DNA of 64,000 nt from Novosphingobium sp. FKTRR1 (GTDB taxonomy: Bacteria; Pseudomonadota; Alphaproteobacteria; Sphingomonadales; Sphingomonadaceae), in the NCBI RefSeq assembly GCF_020404405.1, contig NZ_JAIZDA010000005.1:124001-188000 (forward strand), given 5' to 3'. Of this stretch, positions 31,116-39,619 are shown one piece after another (positions within the stretch are counted from its first letter, which is position 1; each line of letters begins with the position of its first letter). The position numbers were made by a program, and so were the translations under genes. A model generated the notes under the pieces. It was given only the letters and a program-made list of their open reading frames with translations. It did not search any database and had not been told where the DNA came from.

Positions 31116-31550
31116 ATGAATCGCCACCAACGCCTGATCCGCTTCATCGACGAAGTGTGGAACAAGGGTTCAGTGGCGACGGCTGTCGAATTGATCGCGC
31201 CGACGTATGTCATCCGGCACGATCCCGGTGACCCTTGGGACGGTCAGACGCTCGATCGCGAGGGCTTCGTCGCCCGCCTACAACAGAGCCGCGCGCCCTT
31301 CCCCGACCAGACTTTCACCATTTTGACGATGACCGGGTCCGGCGACGCGCTGGTCATCACCTGGACCTGGCAGGCCACCCATCTGGGCGCGCTGGGGCCG
31401 TTTGCGGCAACCGGCCGAACGATCCGCATGAGCGGCGCCACCGTCTATACCTTCGATGCCGATGACCTGCTGACCGGTCACTGGCAGGTGACCGACCGGC
31501 TGGGCGTGTATCAGCAATTGCAGGCGGGCGCCGCAGCCCTACCAGGCTGA
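31116..31550 (+). CDS. SnoaL-like (ester cyclase family) protein
   Basis: A 144-residue NTF2-superfamily protein of the SnoaL type: an N-terminal helix (RLIRFIDEVWNKGSVATAVELIAP), then YVIRHDP with a conserved His, FPDQTFTILTMTGSGDALVITWTWQATHLG, and the final strand GHWQVTDRLGVYQQL. Members include polyketide cyclases, dehydratases and many orphans. It starts 7 bases after the transporter gene on the same strand with GAGAACCAG upstream, so the two are likely co-transcribed. Function unknown. Confidence 0.82.
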   Translation: MNRHQRLIRFIDEVWNKGSVATAVELIAPTYVIRHDPGDPWDGQTLDREGFVARLQQSRAPFPDQTFTILTMTGSGDALVITWTWQATHLGALGPFAATGRTIRMSGATVYTFDADDLLTGHWQVTDRLGVYQQLQAGAAALPG

Positions 31551-31554
31551 CAGA

Positions 31555-32970
31555 TCAGTCGCCGGTCAGGATGCGATCGACCAACTGCTTCACCGTTGGG
31601 GTGAAGTTGTTGGAATAGAACGGATCCTGCTTGAAGCGATAGGCCGCGTGCCCGGCGAACATCAGGTTCTGGTCGATATCGCCGCCATGCGCGATGTCCT
31701 GCAGCGTCTTCTGGATGCAGAAGCTTCGCGGATCGGCCAATCGCCCGGTCGAGTAATCGTCGTGATCCTTCCACGACGAGAACCCGCAGTGCGACAGGCA
31801 GCCCATGCAGTCGGCCTGATCTTTGCGGATGCCCTCACGCTCGGTCGTGGTGACGAACACCACCGTATCGTCGGGCGTGCGCAGCGCATGGGTATAACCG
31901 GCTGCCACCCAACCGCGTGCGCGCTCAAGATCGGCGGGCGTCACCCAGAAGTTCTTGCCCTTCACGCCGACATCAAGCTGCACGGTGTGCTCGCCTGCCG
32001 AAACCTTGGAATAAGGCACCTGCCGTTCAGAGCGCGCCTCAAGGCTGCGCAGGAACGGATTGCGCACCGCCGACGAATAGAAACCCGTCGGTGAAAAGCG
32101 GTGCAGCAGCACATCGCCCGGATCGAGCGTGCGCAAGTGGTCCTTCCAACCCTGCGGGATCGGGCTTTCGGCGGTCAGCAGCGGACGGGTGCCGAACTGG
32201 AACGCGATCGAACCCAGTTCAGGGTTGTCGATCCAATTTTCCCATTCGCGCAGGAACCACACGCCACCGGCCATCACGATCGGCACATCGTCCGACACGC
32301 CTTCGGCGCGCATCGTGTCGCGCAGCGCCTTGACGCGGGGATAGGGATCTTCGGGCTTGCGCGGATCTTCGGCGTTGGAAAGGCCATTGTGCCCCCCGGC
32401 GAGCCAAGGGTCTTCATAGACCACCGCCGCCAGCAGGTGCGAAACCTTGTGATAGGCGCGCTTCCACAATGCGCGGAAGGCGCGGCCCGACGACACGATC
32501 GGCAGGTAGTGGACGTTGAAACGCGCAGCGATTTCCGAAAGCTTGTAGGGCATGCCCGCACCGCAGGTCACGCCGGTGACCATCCCGCGGGTCTTTTCCA
32601 GCACACCTTCAAGCACTTGCTGCGCGCCGCCCATTTCCCACAGCACGTTGATGTTGATGGCGCCCTTGCCGCTGGCGATGTCATAGGCGCGGCGCACTTG
32701 CTCGACTGCGCCGTCGATGGCGTAGCGGATCAGTTCCTCGTGCCGCTCCTTGCGGGTCAGGGCGTTGTAGATTTGCGGTACGATCTTGCCTTCGGCGTCA
32801 TAGCTGTCGGCGTTGACCGCGCTGACCGTGCCGATTCCCCCGGCCGCAGCCCAAGCGCCCGAACTGAGGTGGTTGGTCGCCGCCACGCCCTTGCCGCCTT
32901 CAACCAGCGGCCAGACTTCGCGGCCACCATAGACGATTGGCTTCAAACCCTTGAAAACAGACATACCCAT
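31555..32970 (-). CDS. Nitronate monooxygenase-like FMN oxidoreductase with C-terminal Cys cluster
   Basis: A 471-residue flavoprotein of the NPD / 2-nitropropane dioxygenase family (TIM barrel binding FMN). Barrel features include VTGVTCGAGMPYKL, VVYEDPWLAGGHNG and PIVMAGGVW followed by the phosphate-binding region GSIAFQFGTRPLL. It is longer than usual (about 320-380) because of a C-terminal part with CMGCLSHCGFSSW near residue 395 and a further Cys (SFCIQKTLQ), suggesting a metal or Fe-S site. The start is ATG 32970; an ATG at 32964 (MSVFKGL) is equally possible. The physiological substrate is unknown; enoyl-reductase relatives (FabK, PfaD) share the fold. Confidence 0.82.
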   Translation of the reverse strand: MGMSVFKGLKPIVYGGREVWPLVEGGKGVAATNHLSSGAWAAAGGIGTVSAVNADSYDAEGKIVPQIYNALTRKERHEELIRYAIDGAVEQVRRAYDIASGKGAININVLWEMGGAQQVLEGVLEKTRGMVTGVTCGAGMPYKLSEIAARFNVHYLPIVSSGRAFRALWKRAYHKVSHLLAAVVYEDPWLAGGHNGLSNAEDPRKPEDPYPRVKALRDTMRAEGVSDDVPIVMAGGVWFLREWENWIDNPELGSIAFQFGTRPLLTAESPIPQGWKDHLRTLDPGDVLLHRFSPTGFYSSAVRNPFLRSLEARSERQVPYSKVSAGEHTVQLDVGVKGKNFWVTPADLERARGWVAAGYTHALRTPDDTVVFVTTTEREGIRKDQADCMGCLSHCGFSSWKDHDDYSTGRLADPRSFCIQKTLQDIAHGGDIDQNLMFAGHAAYRFKQDPFYSNNFTPTVKQLVDRILTGD

Positions 32971-33192
32971 CTTTCAGCCCAGTCGTTCCTCAGCCAAAGT
33001 CAGCCCCTGCCCTTTCGGCAAGCCACGACCCCTTCCCGGTCTGGTTCGGCAGTTCCCCTGAACCGCACCACGACCGGGCATTTCACCCGCACTCGGTGAC
33101 TTAGGGGCAATTGCGCCAAAGCGGAAGCCCACGGCTACACTCACCCAACGCTGCGGCCCCATGACAGGGGAAAACCGCAAGAATTTGCATGA

Positions 33193-34320
33193 TCAATCGT
33201 CGTCCTCGACCGACACCTTCTCGCCCGTGACGCGCTGCGACAGCGCCGCGGCCATGAACGGGTCAAGCGCGCCATCGAGCACGTCGCTCGGGTTGGTGCT
33301 GACCACGCCGGTGCGCAAGTCCTTGACCTGCTGATAGGGCTGCAGGACGTAAGAGCGGATCTGGTGCCCCCAGCCGATCTCGGTCTTGGCGGCGTATTCG
33401 CTGCTGGTCACGGCCTCGCGCTTGGCCAGTTCGGCCTCATAGATCCGCGCCTTCAGCATGTTCATAGCGGTCGCGCGGTTCTTGTGCTGGCTGCGGTCAT
33501 TCTGGCTGGCCACGATGATCCCGGTCGGGACGTGCGTGATGCGCACCGCCGAATCGGTGGTGTTGACGTGCTGACCACCCGCACCCGATGCGCGATAGGT
33601 ATCGATCTTCAGGTCGGACGGGTTGATCTCGACCTCGATGTTGTCGTCGATTTCGGGATAGACCCACACCGAACTGAACGAGGTGTGCCGCCGCGCCGAG
33701 CTGTCATACGGGCTGATCCGCACCAGCCGGTGCACGCCGCTTTCGGTCTTGGCATAGCCATAGGCGTTCTCGCCCTTGATCAGCAGCGTCGCGCTCTTGA
33801 TCCCGGCGGCTTCACCAGCGTGATAATCGACCAGATCAACTTTGTAGCCATGCCGTTCACCCCAGCGGGTGTACATGCGCTGGAGCATTTCGGCCCAATC
33901 CTGGCTTTCGGTGCCGCCAGCGCCCGCGTGAACTTCAAGATAAGCGTTGTTGGCATCGGCTTCGCCCGCCAGCAGCGCCTGCACCTTGTCGGCATCGGCG
34001 CGCTGGGCCAGCGCCGCCAGCGAGGCGAGGCCGTCCGCGACAATCGCTTCGTCGCCCTCCATCTCGCCCAGTTCGACGAACTCGATGGCGTCAGCCATTT
34101 CCTGGCCGATCTGGCGCACCGTGCCGATCGACGCCTCAAGCCGCCGCCGCTCGCGCATCAGCACTTCGGCAGCCTTGGGATCGTCCCACAGCTTGGGATC
34201 CTCGACACGGGCATTGAGTTCATCAAGCCGCCGCACCGCGCGGTCCCAGACGAGGAACTTGCGCACGAGTGCCAATGCGGCCTCGATGCGGTCTATGTGG
34301 GCCTGCCCTTCGGCACGCAT
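33193..34320 (-). CDS. prfB: Peptide chain release factor 2
   Basis: Terminates translation at UGA and UAA; 375 residues. The catalytic GGQ motif is in GAGGQHVNTTDSAVRITH. The codon-recognition loop reads SPYDSSARRHTSF in place of the E. coli SPF version, as in many alphaproteobacteria. The frame is continuous, so the programmed +1 frameshift that autoregulates prfB in many bacteria is absent. I start at ATG 34320 (MRAEGQAHIDRIE), since the longer frame upstream has no similarity to the family. It lies in the conserved amidase-mrcA-prfB neighbourhood. Confidence 0.96.
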   Translation of the reverse strand: MRAEGQAHIDRIEAALALVRKFLVWDRAVRRLDELNARVEDPKLWDDPKAAEVLMRERRRLEASIGTVRQIGQEMADAIEFVELGEMEGDEAIVADGLASLAALAQRADADKVQALLAGEADANNAYLEVHAGAGGTESQDWAEMLQRMYTRWGERHGYKVDLVDYHAGEAAGIKSATLLIKGENAYGYAKTESGVHRLVRISPYDSSARRHTSFSSVWVYPEIDDNIEVEINPSDLKIDTYRASGAGGQHVNTTDSAVRITHVPTGIIVASQNDRSQHKNRATAMNMLKARIYEAELAKREAVTSSEYAAKTEIGWGHQIRSYVLQPYQQVKDLRTGVVSTNPSDVLDGALDPFMAAALSQRVTGEKVSVEDDD

Positions 34321-34427
34321 GATCGTCTCACTCCAATTGCACGAACCGCGCCGCATAACGATGCGGCGCGGCAAGTAAAGCCGGTTATGACGCGTGGCCT
34401 CAGCGCGCGCGGATCACCAAGCGGAGA

Positions 34428-34976
34428 TCAACGCCCGGACTTGAGCTTGGCAACGGCCGCGAGGGTCAGCTTGACGTGGTCGGCATAGTTCATGTCCGAA
34501 TGGACCAATGCGATCTTGCCGTTGCGCGCGATGACATAGCTGGTGCGGGTGGTGTAGCCGCTGGACACACCGTTGGACTTGAGATCGACGTCATAGGCCT
34601 TGATCACCGCGGGCGTGGCGGCAGCGACGGCAAACTTGTCGCGGCATTCGGCGGTCGAAAACTTCTTGAGCGTTTCGATGTCGTCGTTCGACATGCCGAT
34701 CACGGTTGCCCCGGACTTGGAGAACTCGGGGGTCGATTCGGCAAAGGCATGCGCTTCAAGGGTGCAGCCCTGCGTGAACGCCTTGGGATAGAAGTAGAGC
34801 ACGACCGGCCCCTTTTTCAACAAGGCCTTGAGCGAAAAGTCGAAAGGCTTTCCGGCCAATGCCCCCTTCGCTGAGAAGTCGGGAGCCGTGGCGCCCGCCT
34901 TCAGTTCGGCATGGGCGGCAGCAGGGCTGAGCAGGGCGAAAGCCGCGAGCGCGGCAAGAATGCGGTTCTGGGTCAT
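34428..34976 (-). CDS. Exported peroxiredoxin (BCP/PrxQ-like)
   Basis: A 182-residue thiol peroxidase with an N-terminal signal peptide (cleavage after SPAAAHA, residue 23), so it should act in the periplasm. The peroxidatic Cys lies in FYPKAFTQGCTLEA, close to the family motif YPKxxTPGCT. A second Cys (STAECRDKF) may resolve it. The C-terminal beta strands (TTRTSYVIARNGKIALVHSD) are complete. It lies between prfB and a small unknown gene on the same strand. Most BCP homologues are cytoplasmic, so the export signal is noteworthy. Confidence 0.88.
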   Translation of the reverse strand: MTQNRILAALAAFALLSPAAAHAELKAGATAPDFSAKGALAGKPFDFSLKALLKKGPVVLYFYPKAFTQGCTLEAHAFAESTPEFSKSGATVIGMSNDDIETLKKFSTAECRDKFAVAAATPAVIKAYDVDLKSNGVSSGYTTRTSYVIARNGKIALVHSDMNYADHVKLTLAAVAKLKSGR

Positions 34977-35095
34977 GATCGGCAGACTATCACAGCATCA
35001 GCACACCTCAAGCGGCGAGATTTGCGGATTCACCAAAGACCGAACCAAACCGGAAACATCCCGCCCGCAAAGCTCCAAAACCGCGCGTACTGAGC

Positions 35096-35437
35096 TTATC
35101 CGTCCGCCTCAAGCCGCGCCAGCCAGGCCTGCGCCTGCTTGGGCTCGCCCACCGCATCGGCACTGACCGGGCCCCGCGCGGCCAGGAATTCACGCTGCAA
35201 TTCAAATTCTGGCAGGCACAGCGTCTCGCGCGCCTTGTCGATCGCATCGCCCAGTTCGGCCAATTCATCCAGCACCGGGGCCAACGCAGCTTGCGTCTTG
35301 CGGTCGGCGGTGTGGTTGAACAGCCCCCACTTGCCCGCCGCGGTCACGCGCAAAGCCGCGATCAGCGCCGCGCGGTATTCCGCTTCCAGTTCGATGCGGC
35401 GGATATCCAGACGGTCAAGACGATCAGCTTTTGCCAT
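35096..35437 (-). CDS. Conserved hypothetical protein, helical
   Basis: A 113-residue acidic, mostly helical protein of unknown function. The N-terminal half (RLDRLDIRRIELEAEYRAALIAALRVTAAG) is strongly heptad-like and could form a coiled coil; a short KWGLFNH segment breaks the helix, and the second half begins LAPVLDELAELGDAIDKAR. I recognise no catalytic motif. It lies 46 bases after mrcA on the same strand. The ATG at 35437 begins MAKADRLDRLD; the frame upstream overlaps mrcA. Codon use fits its neighbours, so I regard it as real. Confidence 0.72.
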   Translation of the reverse strand: MAKADRLDRLDIRRIELEAEYRAALIAALRVTAAGKWGLFNHTADRKTQAALAPVLDELAELGDAIDKARETLCLPEFELQREFLAARGPVSADAVGEPKQAQAWLARLEADG

Positions 35438-35483
35438 ACAATCGGCCCTATACCCGAGGTTCGGGGGCGGCAACCGCCGCGCG

Positions 35484-38015
35484 TCAGTAAATCCCGCCCT
35501 GTTCCTCGACAAAGTCGCCCTCGCCGCCCTGATCGGACGGCGCGCCTTGCCCGCCGCGCGCGGCGCGGGCCTTGCGCAGGGCGTTCATGACCGCTTCCTT
35601 GACGCTCATTTCCTCGGCGCGGACGGTGCGGCGCGGTTCGGTATCGGGCTTGAACGCTTCCCAGATGACCCCGGCCTTCGCTTCCTGATCAGCCGGCGTT
35701 CCTTCGAACACGCGGCGCCCCGAAACGCGGTCGATGCGCACCATGCGCACGCCAGCGGGCACCGCGAAGGGTTCATCACCCCAGCGCGGCCGCGTGGCCT
35801 GCACGAACTGCTTGAAGATCGGTGCGGCGATGCGTCCGCCCTGCGCATACCCGCCAAGGCTGCGCGGCTGGTCATAGCCCATGTAGACACCGGCAATGAT
35901 GTCGGGCGAGCCGCCGACGAACCAGACGTTGGTCGGACCAGAGGTCGTGCCGGTCTTGCCGAACAATGGCAAGTTGAGGTCGCGCAGTGTTTCGGCGGTG
36001 CCGCGCACTACCACGCCTTCGAGCATGTGGACCACCTGATAGGCGGTGCGCGCATCGATCACCTGCCGCCCGGACACGCGGAAACGCGGCATCGGCCGGC
36101 CATCCCACTGCGCCATGTTGCAGGGGCTGCAATCGCGATTGTCGGCGCGCCAGATGACCTTGCCGTTGCGATCCTGCACATAGTCGACCAGCGACTGGTC
36201 GTGCTGCAATCCGTGATTGGCCAGCGCGGCATAGGCGTTGACCATATGCGCCACGGTGGTGTCGCCCGCGCCAAGCGCCATCGAAAGGTAGGGCTGATAG
36301 TCGCCGATGCCGACGTTCTTTATCGTGCGCACGACCTTGTCCATGCCGGTATCGTTGGCGATCCGCACGGTCATCAGGTTGCGCGACTGCTCCAGCCCCC
36401 AGCGCATGGTGTGGCTGCCAGAGCCACCCTCACCACCAAAGTTGCGGAAGCATTTCTGGCCCAGCGCCGCGCCCTGATAGACGCAGAACGTGCCGTCGAG
36501 CACCATCGAGGCCGGGGTCATGCCGTTGTCGAGCGCGGTAGCATAGACGAACGGCTTGATCGTGGAGCCGGGCTGGCGGTTGGCCTGCGTGGCGCGGTTG
36601 AACGAGCCAAGCCGCGCGTCAAATCCGCCCTGCATCGCCAGCACGCGGCCGCTCTGCGGGTCTTCGACCACCATGCCGCCTGAAACTTCAGGGATGTTGC
36701 GCAACGAAAAGCCGTTGCCGTTGGGCGCGACGACGATCACGTCGCCGGCCTTGGGCCCCGGTCCGCCCGGTATGCCGTACAAGGGCGCGGTGCGCCCATC
36801 GGCAAAGCCGATCGTCCCGCCAGAGCCACTGCGCCCCAGCACGACGCCGACGCGCCAGTCCTGATAGCGGATGCCGATGTTGGCGGTGACCAGTTCGGCC
36901 TGCCAGTTGCCGCTGACATCGATCGTGGCGACCGGCCCGTGCCAGCCGCGTCCGCCGGAATAGCGCAGCAATCCGGCGCGTAAGGAATCCTGCGCCGCAC
37001 TTTGCAACTGCGTGTCGAGCGAGGTCCGCACCCACAGTCCACCCGCATAGACGCTGTTCGGGCCATTATCGGCATTCTCGCCGAACTTTTCGATCAACTG
37101 GCGCCGCACTTCTTCAAGGAAATATCCGGCATCGGCGGTGTAGTTCTCGCTGCGCCGGGGTACGAGGCCAAGCGGCTGCGCCTTGGCTTGCGCGGCCTGA
37201 TCGGCAGAGGCCCAGCCATTCTTGACCATCTGGTCGAGCACCCAGTTGCGCCGCTCCAGTGCGCGCTCGACATTTTTGGCGCGGCCATACGTCTCGGGAG
37301 CCTTGGGCAAGATCGCCAGAAATGCGGCCTCATTCAGCGCCAGATCGCCCACATCCTTGTCGAAATAGGCGCGCGCGGCGGCCTGAACGCCAAAGCTCTG
37401 CCGCCCGAGCGGGATTTCATTGAGGTAGAGTTCAAGGATCTGCTGCTTGGACAGCACCGATTCGATGCGCCGCGCCAGAATCATTTCCTTGAGCTTGCGC
37501 GTGACCGAATATTCGTTGCCGATCAGGATGTTCTTGGCGACCTGCTGGGTGATCGTGGACCCGCCCCGCGCACGTTGACCCGATCCGAACTTGGTGGCGT
37601 AATCGATCACCGCGCCCGCCAGCCCGGTGAAATCGACCCCGCCATGGCTGAAGAACGACTTGTCCTCGGCCGACAGGAACGCGTGGATCAATGGATCGGG
37701 AAAATCGACATAGCGCAGTTGCACGCGGCGTTCGCGGGCATAGCTCGACACGATTTCGCCATCGGTGCCGCGCACCATCGTCGGCAGCGGCGGTTGATAG
37801 GTCAACAGCTTGTCAGCGCTGGGCAACGTGCGGATGACGGTGACCCAGACGAGCGCATAGAGCAGAACCAGCGCGGCCAGCGCATAGACCCCAAGCCGGA
37901 CCAGCCGACTTGCCCGCCAGACCGGCGCGACTGCGGCGCCTGCACGACCAAACAGGCCGGACGCCTCGCGCCGGATACGAAAGCGGGAGCTGCTGGGTGC
38001 GGGTTCTTCGGCCAT
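35484..38015 (-). CDS. mrcA: Penicillin-binding protein 1A
   Basis: Bifunctional peptidoglycan synthase, 843 residues: one membrane helix (about 42-62), a GT51 glycosyltransferase domain with the catalytic Glu117 (AEDKSFF) and RGGSTITQQVAKN, then an OB-like insert and a transpeptidase domain. Transpeptidase motifs: SxxK in PGSTIKPF (about residue 484), SRN (LEQSRNLM) and KTGTT (about residue 685). The C-terminal tail is low-complexity and Gly/Asp-rich. Start ATG 38015. It follows the amidase by 78 bases, so the two wall-acting enzymes may share a transcript. Confidence 0.96.
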   Translation of the reverse strand: MAEEPAPSSSRFRIRREASGLFGRAGAAVAPVWRASRLVRLGVYALAALVLLYALVWVTVIRTLPSADKLLTYQPPLPTMVRGTDGEIVSSYARERRVQLRYVDFPDPLIHAFLSAEDKSFFSHGGVDFTGLAGAVIDYATKFGSGQRARGGSTITQQVAKNILIGNEYSVTRKLKEMILARRIESVLSKQQILELYLNEIPLGRQSFGVQAAARAYFDKDVGDLALNEAAFLAILPKAPETYGRAKNVERALERRNWVLDQMVKNGWASADQAAQAKAQPLGLVPRRSENYTADAGYFLEEVRRQLIEKFGENADNGPNSVYAGGLWVRTSLDTQLQSAAQDSLRAGLLRYSGGRGWHGPVATIDVSGNWQAELVTANIGIRYQDWRVGVVLGRSGSGGTIGFADGRTAPLYGIPGGPGPKAGDVIVVAPNGNGFSLRNIPEVSGGMVVEDPQSGRVLAMQGGFDARLGSFNRATQANRQPGSTIKPFVYATALDNGMTPASMVLDGTFCVYQGAALGQKCFRNFGGEGGSGSHTMRWGLEQSRNLMTVRIANDTGMDKVVRTIKNVGIGDYQPYLSMALGAGDTTVAHMVNAYAALANHGLQHDQSLVDYVQDRNGKVIWRADNRDCSPCNMAQWDGRPMPRFRVSGRQVIDARTAYQVVHMLEGVVVRGTAETLRDLNLPLFGKTGTTSGPTNVWFVGGSPDIIAGVYMGYDQPRSLGGYAQGGRIAAPIFKQFVQATRPRWGDEPFAVPAGVRMVRIDRVSGRRVFEGTPADQEAKAGVIWEAFKPDTEPRRTVRAEEMSVKEAVMNALRKARAARGGQGAPSDQGGEGDFVEEQGGIY

Positions 38016-38093
38016 ATCGCAAAGGGCCTTAGCACGCCCAGCGGCGCGGATGCCAGAGCCCCCGCCACCGGCCTGAAGAGGCGCCACGCATAG

Positions 38094-38999
38094 TCATGGC
38101 AGCGTTTGCGCGCCCTCGCCTTGCGCCAGCGCGATGGTGATGGCACGCGCCAGCGCTTTGCCAAATGCCCGCCGCCACGCCGGGTCGGCCATCGCCCGCG
38201 CATCGTCGGGATTGGAGACATACCCGGCCTCAAGCAGCAGCGAGGGCAGGTCGACCGACTTGAGCACGACGAAGGCTGCCTCTCGCTCGGGCGTCCGGTG
38301 AAACCGCAGCGCGCCGCCGCCCTCGCGCACGATCAGCGCCGAAACCGCGCGTGATCGCGCGCGCATCGCACGTTGCGACAAGTCGACCAGGATCGAGGAC
38401 ACCGCGTCCGATTTGCCGCCCAAGGCAATGCCATTGATCGTATCGGCGCGGTTTTCGCGCGCGGCAAGCTGGTCGGCCAACGCGTCCGATCCCTTGTCCG
38501 ACAAGGTATAGACCGTCGCGCCCTCGGCATCGCTGGCACCAGCCGCATCGGCGTGGATCGACAGAAACAAGTCGGCATGCAAGCGGCTGGCAATGCCCGC
38601 GCGCTCTTCGAGCGCGAGAAAGCGATCGTCCGAGCGGGTCAGCGCCACGCGCAAGCGACCATCTGCCAGCAGCGCATCGCGCAAGGCGAGCGCGAGGCCG
38701 AGCGTCAGGGCCTTTTCCTTTTCGCCACGCGGGCCACTGGCGCCGGGATCGTGCCCGCCATGCCCCGCATCGATCACCACCAGCGGACGACTGGCATCGG
38801 CCGGGCCAAGCACGACTGGCAAACCAATTGGCCGTTCACCGCCGGGCAGCGCCAGATGCACAACATAAGCCGGACTTCGGCTCGCTCCTGCCCCCAGCGA
38901 TTGCCACATTGCGAGCACGGCTGCGGCGGGCACGACGAACCCTGTGACCACCAATGCCCAGCCAATACGCGCCCACAATCCCATTGCGTGATCGACCAT
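38094..38999 (-). CDS. N-acetylmuramoyl-L-alanine amidase
   Basis: Zinc-dependent Amidase_3 cell-wall hydrolase, 301 residues. One N-terminal hydrophobic segment (about residues 9-31) exports or anchors it. Zinc ligands fit: His in VIDAGHGGHDPGA, Glu in GEKEKALTLGLA, His in LFLSIHADA, and the catalytic Glu in LLLEAGYVSNPDDA. No AMIN domain precedes the catalytic domain, unlike E. coli AmiC. ATG 38999 is chosen over TTG 39023. It is divergent from rne across a spacer of about 620 bases and lies upstream of mrcA. Confidence 0.92.
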   Translation of the reverse strand: MVDHAMGLWARIGWALVVTGFVVPAAAVLAMWQSLGAGASRSPAYVVHLALPGGERPIGLPVVLGPADASRPLVVIDAGHGGHDPGASGPRGEKEKALTLGLALALRDALLADGRLRVALTRSDDRFLALEERAGIASRLHADLFLSIHADAAGASDAEGATVYTLSDKGSDALADQLAARENRADTINGIALGGKSDAVSSILVDLSQRAMRARSRAVSALIVREGGGALRFHRTPEREAAFVVLKSVDLPSLLLEAGYVSNPDDARAMADPAWRRAFGKALARAITIALAQGEGAQTLP

Positions 39000-39619
39000 G
39001 CAGCGCGACAGCCTAAGCGTCAAAGCCTGAATCGCGCGCTAACCAAGCCTTTCAGACCCATTTCGACGCGCAAAGCCGAGCCAACTACAATCGCAATGGA
39101 ACGGTCATTGTTTTAATTGCCGGTTTGCGATTGCGGTGCTAGCAAAACCATCACTGAAGCAGATCGGCACCAGCACAGGCCCGATCCCCGCAGCTCGAAG
39201 CGCCCTTTTCGGGGTGCCGCGCGGGGACTGGACACAGGAAGGCCCGCCCGATGATCTGCTTGGTAAAGTGAACGCAGGACGTGACACGGCGATCGTGCCG
39301 GTCAGACCTGCGACTGAGGTTGATGCCGTGATGATGAGCCCGATGTCCGTCCAGCCGAGGAGCCCTTCACGGGTTCGCCACGGCTGGCTGGCCGGGACGA
39401 CGCGCGTTTTGCCGCCGATCATCGTCACCGCAGATGCACACCGACCGCCGCCGGGCGGTGAGCGCGCGCGCCATGCATGCGCGCTCCGATCCGGCACCCC
39501 CCCATTCGCGAACCGCCTCGCCGCCCAACCAGGGCGCAGATCCGGCGTTCGCGCAACTGCAAGATACCGCGCGAGGAACCCGGGTTCACACCCGTGGCAG
39601 CGCGGCTGGAGACTATGGA
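39000..39619 (+). promoter_or_regulatory. Long spacer holding the probable rne leader
   Basis: 620 bases between the amidase start and the rne start with no convincing gene on either strand. It should hold the promoters of both divergent genes. A possible rne promoter is TTGCCG (39117-39122), a 17-base spacer and TAGCAA (39140-39145), which would give a leader of about 470 bases. A GC-rich hairpin of 8 base pairs lies at 39460-39486, and CCCCG/CGGGG complementarity occurs near 39186-39225. In E. coli the long rne leader mediates autoregulation by RNase E; by analogy the same may hold here. Confidence 0.4.

Noticed and set aside
33193..34320. Programmed frameshift in prfB
   Set aside because: The frame is continuous from ATG 34320 to the stop, with no internal UGA near codon 25.
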